From the NCBI GenBank assembly GCA_016935035.1, contig JAFGRR010000352.1, positions 1 through 9,544 of the forward strand: 9,544 bases of DNA, read 5' to 3'. Source of the DNA: Phycisphaerae bacterium (GTDB lineage: Bacteria > Planctomycetota > Phycisphaerae > UBA1845 > Fen-1342). Below the pieces are notes generated by a model. It made no database searches. It saw only the letters and a list, made by a program, of their open reading frames with translations, and was not told where the DNA came from. How positions within the stretch are numbered: the stretch's first letter is position 1; every line of letters begins with the position of its first letter. Of this stretch, positions 6,001-9,544 are shown one piece after another. The translations under genes and the position numbers were made by a program.

Positions 6001-8288
6001 CCTCCGAGGTTGATAAGCGGAGTCTGTAGCCATGCGTCGGAGTACGCGCCGTACGTCGTCGCCAAGCCCGTGCCCCAGCAGTTGTCGCCATTGATCGCGC
6101 GAACGCCGTCGATTCCCGCCAACGGGCCGCTGCCGACGACCGACTGTCCGAAGATGCTGTTCGCGGAGGTCGGCACGCCGCGCTGCCACTTGTCACCCGC
6201 CCCGCCGTGTTCCCACCCCGGGTCAGGGCCTTCGCAATTGTCTGAGAACAGCAGGAGTGCATCGCGGATCAGGTGCGTCTTGGTGCCGAAGCCGTAGCGG
6301 TTGGCGCTGCTGCGCGGATAGACGGCGTAGAAATAGCCGCCGGTGGGCGCGTTCGCGTCGGTATAGGACGCGACGGCGCCGGTGTAGATGACCACGACGC
6401 CGGGGGCGACCTCGTCAGACACGTTGTAGATCTGGCCATCGGTCGGCATCCAGGCGAACGGCGTCAGCGAACGGACCAGCAGACTGCTGGCGTAGTCGTT
6501 GGACGGTGCCGCCCAGGTCAGGTTGATGTTGTTGCCCCCCGCCGCCACGGCCGACAGACTCTTGATGCGGTCGGGCCAGCGGATGCCGGCATGGGCCGCA
6601 CTGACCGCGGCGCCGGCGTCGGCACGTCCGAAGCCAAAGCGGTGACTGTGGCCGGTGATGCCGTCGAAGCGACCATAGGGCTCGTCCAGGCGGACGGCGG
6701 TGTGTTGGAGGATGGCGCGGGCCTGGGCGCCGGTCATGTTCGGATCTTGCGAGATGATCAGGGCCAGGATGCCGGCGGCCAGCGGCGTCGCGGAACTCGT
6801 ACCGCCGAAGCTGTTGGTGTAGTCCAGATCGGGCAGGCCGTTGTAGCCGCTACTACCGGTGTTGTCGGTGGTGGTGATGTCGATCCAGGGGAAACGCACG
6901 CCGTCGTCGCCGCGATCGTTGGTGGGCGTGGCGATGGCAACCTCGGGGCCGACATCGCTGAACTCGGTGTGCGTGGCATTGCTGTTGGTACCGCCGATCG
7001 CCATGACGGTGTCGAGTTGGGCAATGGCTGACACACCGTTGACGGTGTGGTCGTTGTTGGCTGCCGCGAAGAGCACGAGTGCCCCGCGGCCGTTGCGGCC
7101 GGAGGTGGCGGCGTAGTTGATGGCGGCAACGACGTCGGTCGGCAGCAACGTGCCGTCGGCGTATCCCCAACTATTGCTCATGATCGACGCCCCGTCGCTA
7201 TGGTCGCCGTCGTCGTTGGGGTCGACGCAGAAATAGAATGACTCGGCGGTCTCGGCAATTGTGGCGCCGAAGAACTTGACGCCAATCAGGCCGCAACTCG
7301 GGGCGGCGCCGCGCACGCCGATGGTGTTGCCCGCGGCCACCGCCACGCCGGCACAGCTTGTGCCGTGACGTTGGCCGGCATCGGGGCTGGGGTCGTCGTC
7401 GTATGGAATCACGTCGTAGTCGCGGCCGGTTGCCCAGTTCGGCAGCAGGTCGGGATGCCACTTCTCGACGCACTCGTCCTGAATCGCGACGCGGACGGAC
7501 GGGATGCCCTGGGCGGCCGCGCCGTTGTCGGTATCCCAGGCGGTCTCGACGTTGATGTCGCTGTTGGCCGCCGCCCCTTTGGCGATGTCGCCGTCGAGGT
7601 GCCACTGGTGGCTGAGGTAGTACGGGTCGTTGATGGTCGGCGGCGAGTACGCGACCTTGGGCAGGAAGAAGTCCGGATGGGCATAGAGCGTTATGTCGCG
7701 ACGTTCGTGCAGCGTGTTGGCCACGGCCACGGGGCTAAGCGTGTGCGGGTCGCGAACGGTCAGGATGTAGCGTCCCGCGCCGCGCTCGCAGGCCTGGGCG
7801 TCGCACCCGCAGGCGTCGGCCAGCTTCCGGATCGTGCCGGCGGACAGCTCAGGGCGAAAGCGAACAATGATGCGGTCGGTCTGGTAGATCGGCACGTCGC
7901 TGCCGACGCGGTACAGCACCGGCAGAGCCCATTTGACGCCGGTGGTCTGGCGTGTTTGGGTGATGTCTACACCGCGCGCGACGTACAGGGCGCGTTGCTC
8001 CATGCGGTCTTCGAGCGCCGTTGCCGCGGGCGGAAGCCGGTCTGGCACGACGCGGGCCGGCAGGAACGCCGGTCGGCCGGATTTCGCGGGTGCGACGGCC
8101 GGATCGACGCACACGAGCACTTCGTCGGCTGATGCGGCGATCGCTTGTCTACCGTTGGCGTCGTAGAAATACGATGTGGCGTCCTGCGCAGCCGCCTGAG
8201 CAAGACCCGCGAGCAGGAAACCGAGAACCAGCCCGGCCACGCCGCTGCCGCGCGGTACCCGCGCGCGTGTATCACGCTTGGTCTTCAT
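3072..8288 (-). CDS. Large secreted S8 (subtilisin/kexin-like) serine protease with jelly-roll, Ig-like, nested He_PIG and EF-hand modules
   Basis: 1738 residues. Residues 1-35 are a signal peptide (KTKR start, hydrophobic GLVLGFLLAGLAQAAA). About 36-215 is a propeptide-like region, with RIIVRFRPELSAGTIRKLAD at 139-158. NDPYYLSHQWHLDGD (220-234) leads into the S8 domain, about 258-565. The catalytic set is visible: Asp271, His308 (RHGTSCAG), oxyanion Asn411 (FAAANN) and Ser498 (GGTSSATP). Then follow a fibronectin-III-like stretch (about 573-675), a jelly-roll/MAM-like module (681-851), an Ig-like module (857-958), a jelly-roll (965-1123), an Ig-like (1129-1229) and a jelly-roll (1236-1411). 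A He_PIG Ig domain (1415-1677) is split by an insert, and a paired EF-hand/dockerin-like end covers 1678-1738. It probably cleaves extracellular protein and attaches to a surface, polymer or partner through the modules; the substrate is unknown. ATG 8288 has GGAG 8 bases upstream (8300-8297). It faces the BamE-like gene tail to tail. The Asp motif is atypical (QDEC instead of xDxG). Confidence 0.92.
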   Translation of the reverse strand: MKTKRDTRARVPRGSGVAGLVLGFLLAGLAQAAAQDATSYFYDANGRQAIAASADEVLVCVDPAVAPAKSGRPAFLPARVVPDRLPPAATALEDRMEQRALYVARGVDITQTRQTTGVKWALPVLYRVGSDVPIYQTDRIIVRFRPELSAGTIRKLADACGCDAQACERGAGRYILTVRDPHTLSPVAVANTLHERRDITLYAHPDFFLPKVAYSPPTINDPYYLSHQWHLDGDIAKGAAANSDINVETAWDTDNGAAAQGIPSVRVAIQDECVEKWHPDLLPNWATGRDYDVIPYDDDPSPDAGQRHGTSCAGVAVAAGNTIGVRGAAPSCGLIGVKFFGATIAETAESFYFCVDPNDDGDHSDGASIMSNSWGYADGTLLPTDVVAAINYAATSGRNGRGALVLFAAANNDHTVNGVSAIAQLDTVMAIGGTNSNATHTEFSDVGPEVAIATPTNDRGDDGVRFPWIDITTTDNTGSSGYNGLPDLDYTNSFGGTSSATPLAAGILALIISQDPNMTGAQARAILQHTAVRLDEPYGRFDGITGHSHRFGFGRADAGAAVSAAHAGIRWPDRIKSLSAVAAGGNNINLTWAAPSNDYASSLLVRSLTPFAWMPTDGQIYNVSDEVAPGVVVIYTGAVASYTDANAPTGGYFYAVYPRSSANRYGFGTKTHLIRDALLLFSDNCEGPDPGWEHGGAGDKWQRGVPTSANSIFGQSVVGSGPLAGIDGVRAINGDNCWGTGLATTYGAYSDAWLQTPLINLGGVTAPVFLEYYDWCLLETYYDTCVVEVVDVNNQVIGTIDGDTGGDYDWTRRVHDLAPFAGQAFKVRFRLTSDGYLQRDGWFLDEIRIMVAGNVPLPPVANGLYAETPANTAKAIQFDASDPNPGDVISYVILSLPAHGTLSDPAGGTISSVPYTLLSNGDYVIFTPTPGYEGPDGFTYHATDGGLDSNTANVTLSIGTPVVAYSFPLNSNPGWLTEGDWAFGHPQGQAGDPATAYTGLNVYGYNLAGAYTNSLPPQHLTTLPMNCTGLSRVTLDFARWLGVESATWDSASIEVTTDGITWQTVWNHSGDTLEETTWSLQSYGVGTIADDQPFVQFRWTMGPTDSADTYCGWNIDDIQVLAIGTPQANQPPLARAIAASTAVDTPVAITLLGSDSDLDPITYTIVSLPTNGQLSEPGAGLITAVPYTVTGNLVQYAPGLGFAGDDSFEYQVYDGELWSNVATVTIDVIEAAQFPFTEDFEGGPPLEAYWRTDSTGTGRIQVTSQNGPIGDYHLTMDSSYDGNFSRNEVTLAIDLEGHSYVRLEFDWKDFGDEADPLPDSWVGSVDGDGVAISQDGTTWYRIANLFDPTRGVDELPAERGTTYVTQVIDLDQAIATAGISYSNTFRIRFQQSDDYPIDSDGIALDNIKLIQGTTDPLISTASLPDGHIDVPYGPLALDAIGGDAPLVWTVLDTYGEEPLGLNQFAEVGVAQGWQGGNVVWDYTLPFAFPFYDGAYTDVKIASDGWINFGAYVGATYTNSELLLSYNKRIAVLWDNLRTDYGGDIYIDESVAGQVTIRWVAVTHTGLYPCNFAATLYDDGRVRLHYGAGNTGLTPTVGVSLGDLANYTLSAYDAATTLTGVDSVEFDLSRLPAGVILTTGGILSGTPTESGRFKPIIQLEDVSQRTDTKMIPLVIHPYTFGDYDLDGDVDIDDFFAFESCMDEWPPAGECLDAFDDNTDGVIDISDFARFQREFTGTGP
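3075..3257 (-). other. C-terminal paired EF-hand (dockerin-like) module
   Basis: Encodes residues 1678-1738. The first loop has D1683-x-D1685-x-D1687-x-D1689 followed by D1691 and D1692. The second has D1714-x-N1716-x-D1718 with D1722 and D1725. Each loop is followed by a DF helix (DDFFAFESC, SDFARFQREF). Cys1699 and Cys1709 lie between the loops and may form a disulfide. Type I dockerins have two such calcium loops. In planctomycete secretomes this C-terminal form is common and may serve attachment or sorting rather than a cellulosome. Confidence 0.75.
3258..4046 (-). other. He_PIG Ig-like domain with an inserted beta-rich domain
   Basis: Encodes residues 1415-1677 of the protease. SLPDGHIDVPYGPLALDAIG (1422-1441) and LVWTVLD (1446-1452) are the opening strands of a putative-Ig He_PIG domain. 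The closing half, LSRLPAGVILTTGGILSGTP (1627-1646), only appears about 175 residues later. The intervening stretch (about 1454-1624, bases 3417-3929) has FPFYDGAYTDVKIASDGWIN, a VLWDNL segment and ATLYDDGRVRLHYG, which read as a separate beta-sandwich, loosely NIDO-like. Confidence 0.65.
6594..7517 (-). other. Peptidase S8 catalytic domain coding region
   Basis: Encodes about residues 258-565 of the large protease. The order Asp271, His308, Asn411, Ser498 and the GTSSATPLAAGI helix match the S8 family. SNSWG at 371-375 and the NSFGGTSSATP context resemble the kexin-like side of the family. All catalytic residues are present, so an active enzyme is expected. The residues after Asp271 are E-C where T/S/D-G is usual. 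Confidence 0.88.
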
Positions 8289-8532
8289 TGCCGTTGCTCC
8301 ATGCCCGCACCGGATATGTGAACCGGGATCGCGCGACCATGCTCATGTGCGAGCCTGCCGCGCGGCGGGCATCTGCCGCCTCCGTTTAGCACGGCGCGCA
8401 AGGTCCCCGGCCATCGCGCGACGTGAACATGTGCCCGAAAGGCACGAACGTGGTCCGCCATTCAATAACAGGAGGCGTCGGCACGCCTTCCGGATTTCGG
8501 TCCCGCATACGAGTCTACCCGGCGCCCCGCGC

Positions 8533-8546
8533 CGATTCAAGAATCG
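8533..8546. promoter_or_regulatory. Perfect dyad CGATTC-AA-GAATCG, candidate operator
   Basis: Two 6-base arms are perfect inverted copies around AA. The dyad ends 16 bases before the TTGACT candidate -35 element. Position and symmetry suit a dimeric regulator site, but no regulator is identified. Confidence 0.3.
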
Positions 8547-8562
8547 CGAAATCAGATCTACG

Positions 8563-8592
8563 TTGACTTGGCGGCCGCCATTGCTCTACGCT
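8563..8592 (+). promoter_or_regulatory. Candidate promoter with a palindrome in the spacer
   Basis: TTGACT (8563-8568) is a 5 of 6 match to the sigma-70 -35 box. TACGCT (8587-8592) is a weaker -10 (3 of 6) at a spacing of 18. The spacer begins with a perfect 12-base palindrome, TGGCGGCCGCCA (8569-8580). Transcription would run to the gene at 8904 with a leader of about 300 bases. The -35 box is good, the -10 poor. Confidence 0.35.
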
Positions 8593-8764
8593 AGGGACTG
8601 GCGGCCGACGAGGAGTCAACACGGGCAGCGCCAGCCTCGGGCAATTGGCGTCGGTGAATCCTCAACACCCTTTGTGACGATACCCGCGCGAGGCCGTGGC
8701 TTCAGCGCTCATCGTGTGCGCTGTCGGGCTCCTATCTGCTGACCAAACCAGGCTCAATCACAGG

Positions 8765-8785
8765 GCCCACTTGTTTTCAGTGGGC
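8765..8785 (+). other. Leader hairpin upstream of the PPC protein gene
   Basis: GCCCACT (8765-8771) and AGTGGGC (8779-8785) form a perfect 7-pair stem with the loop TGTTTTC. There is no T-tract behind it. It lies about 120 bases before the GTG start, inside the leader if the promoter near 8563 is used. It could be a regulatory or stabilising element, and no known riboswitch class is recognised. Confidence 0.35.
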
Positions 8786-8890
8786 GCCGTGGGAGTGGTT
8801 GAGATGTGTTCGACCTCATCCCGGTCTCTACCAATCACTTGAGAGAAACCGGGGTGGCGGATCAGTTGTGGTCTCGCTACCGGGGAAATA

Positions 8891-8896
8891 AGGAGG
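8891..8896 (+). promoter_or_regulatory. Perfect Shine-Dalgarno that selects the GTG start at 8904
   Basis: AGGAGG at 8891-8896 ends 7 bases before GTG 8904, which is optimal. The in-frame ATG at 8916 would be 19 bases away. The site therefore decides for GTG. Confidence 0.75.
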
Positions 8897-8903
8897 ATTC
8901 GTC

Positions 8904-9544
8904 GTGTCCGCACAGATGATCCGTTCCCGGCCGCTGGGCCGGTCTCTGGCTGTCGTTTCCATTGCAATCGCCTGTGCCGTCTCGCCGAGCATGGCGGCGT
9001 TTCCACGTCCGCTGAACGACACGCCGGCGACCGCCGAGCTGATTACGACCATTCCGGCCGTACTGACCGGCGCCAACGTCAACGGCGACGACACCATCAG
9101 TGCCACATCACTAGCTGGACTGACCAGCGTTACCGGCGCCGATGTGTTCTACAGCTTCACGCCGCCGGCCACCGGCGATTACTGGCTGACCATGATCCCG
9201 TGGGTCGAGGTTCCGGTGTACGCCAGTTCGGGCGGCACGGTGCCGGTACCCAACCTGTGCGTATATGTGCGCGAGGCCGACACCGGCACCTTTGTCGCCG
9301 GCAGTGACGCCAATGTTCGCGGGCAACCCGATACGGTCGTGACTACCCTTACGGGCGGTGTCGAGTATGAGATCGTTGTCGACAGCACGGAGACCGTGCA
9401 GCGCGGCCAGGAATTCGAGTTCACGCTGGTTGTGAACGCTGCACCGGTCGGATCACCGGAAGACTGCTTCACGCCGGGCCTGATTCCGAACGAGCTACCG
9501 ACGGCGGTTGTCGGAACGCTGACCGGGGCGGTAGACGACGTGAC
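8904..9544 (+). CDS. Secreted protein with PPC-like repeats, N-terminal part, cut by right window edge
   Basis: Open for 213 codons from GTG 8904 to the end of the window. Residues 1-31 are a signal peptide: Arg-rich start, then LAVVSIAIACAV, and a likely cleavage near SPSMA-A. The first module (about 35-178) begins PLNDTPATAELITTIP, includes GADVFYSFTPPATGDYWLTM (79-98) and closes with LTGGVEYEIVVDS (149-161) and FEFTLVV (171-177). This is the pattern of bacterial pre-peptidase C-terminal (PPC) beta-sandwich domains. At 187-213 a second copy starts (EDCFTPGLIPNELPTAVVG). No enzyme domain is seen yet; one may follow beyond the edge. By inference it is an extracellular or surface protein. It shares the PPC class with the heme lipoprotein at 906 but is not a close sequence copy of it. 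Confidence 0.82.
   Translation, partial: MSAQMIRSRPLGRSLAVVSIAIACAVSPSMAAFPRPLNDTPATAELITTIPAVLTGANVNGDDTISATSLAGLTSVTGADVFYSFTPPATGDYWLTMIPWVEVPVYASSGGTVPVPNLCVYVREADTGTFVAGSDANVRGQPDTVVTTLTGGVEYEIVVDSTETVQRGQEFEFTLVVNAAPVGSPEDCFTPGLIPNELPTAVVGTLTGAVDDV

Larger units (their letters stand above)
8289..8903. other. Divergent intergenic region without a credible gene (615 bases)
   Basis: The space between the protease (minus) and the PPC protein (plus) has no open frame with protein-like composition; the plus frame covering most of it is an Arg/Pro/His-rich random translation. It contains an imperfect 18-base palindrome at 8353-8370 (one mismatch), a small hairpin GTGCC-cgaaa-GGCAC at 8431-8445, the dyad at 8533-8546, a candidate promoter at 8563-8592 and a hairpin at 8765-8785. 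It must carry the promoters of both flanking genes. I could not identify a convincing promoter for the protease. Confidence 0.55.

Noticed and set aside
6273..7031. 252-codon plus-strand open frame opposite the S8 catalytic domain
   Set aside because: Mirror of conserved protease codons; low-complexity G/V/D/R translation and no start context.
7365..8132. 255-codon plus-strand open frame opposite the protease N-terminus
   Set aside because: Same antisense effect; the minus strand here encodes the propeptide and the Asp/His part of the S8 domain.
8471..8476. AGGAGG at about 8471 as a ribosome site for a small gene
   Set aside because: No ATG, GTG or TTG lies at a usable distance downstream, and no protein-like frame follows.
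8278..8742. 154-codon plus-strand open frame in the right intergenic region
   Set aside because: Arg/Pro/His-rich random translation, overlaps the start of the protease, no ribosome site.
1..9544. CRISPR arrays, tRNA/rRNA genes, transposases, attachment sites or a defence system
   Set aside because: No short regularly spaced repeats, no cloverleaf-like segments, and no mobile or nuclease-type protein motifs were seen in any frame.

Overview
The window is GC-rich and looks like a chromosome segment from a member of the Planctomycetota, perhaps a Phycisphaerae-like lineage. Three things point there: a TIGR02999-type ECF sigma factor; large exported proteins built from Ig-like, jelly-roll, He_PIG and PPC (pre-peptidase C-terminal) modules; and a paired EF-hand/dockerin-like C-terminus of the 'DFARFQ..F' style. 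This assignment comes from protein style, not from any search.

Layout from left to right. (1) Positions 1-165, minus strand: the N-terminal 55 codons of an ECF sigma factor that runs off the left edge. (2) 166-905: a gene-poor divergent region of about 740 bases, holding only weak candidate regulatory elements. (3) 906-2306, plus: a predicted lipoprotein with one c-type heme site (CWMCH), an acidic linker, one Ig-like domain and two tandem PPC-like repeats. (4) 2307-2417: a short gap with a strong hairpin. (5) 2418-3029, plus: a lipoprotein with a BamE/SmpA-type domain. (6) 3072-8288, minus and convergent with the previous gene: a 1738-residue secreted subtilisin-family (S8) protease. It carries alternating jelly-roll and Ig-like modules, a He_PIG domain interrupted by an inserted domain, and a terminal EF-hand pair. 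(7) 8289-8903: a 615-base gap with a candidate promoter and several dyads. (8) 8904 to the right edge, plus: the first 213 codons of another secreted protein with PPC-like modules, starting at GTG behind a perfect AGGAGG.

All four genes other than the sigma factor encode predicted exported or lipid-anchored proteins. Three of them share modules: Ig-like in two, PPC in two. This is best read as a cell-surface/secretome neighbourhood with a sigma factor at one end. I see no CRISPR array, tRNA, rRNA, insertion sequence or phage gene, and no evidence for a defence or mobile system. The most unusual items are the heme-lipoprotein fusion, the nested He_PIG domain, the atypical Asp motif of the protease and the dyad-rich promoter region near 8533-8607.
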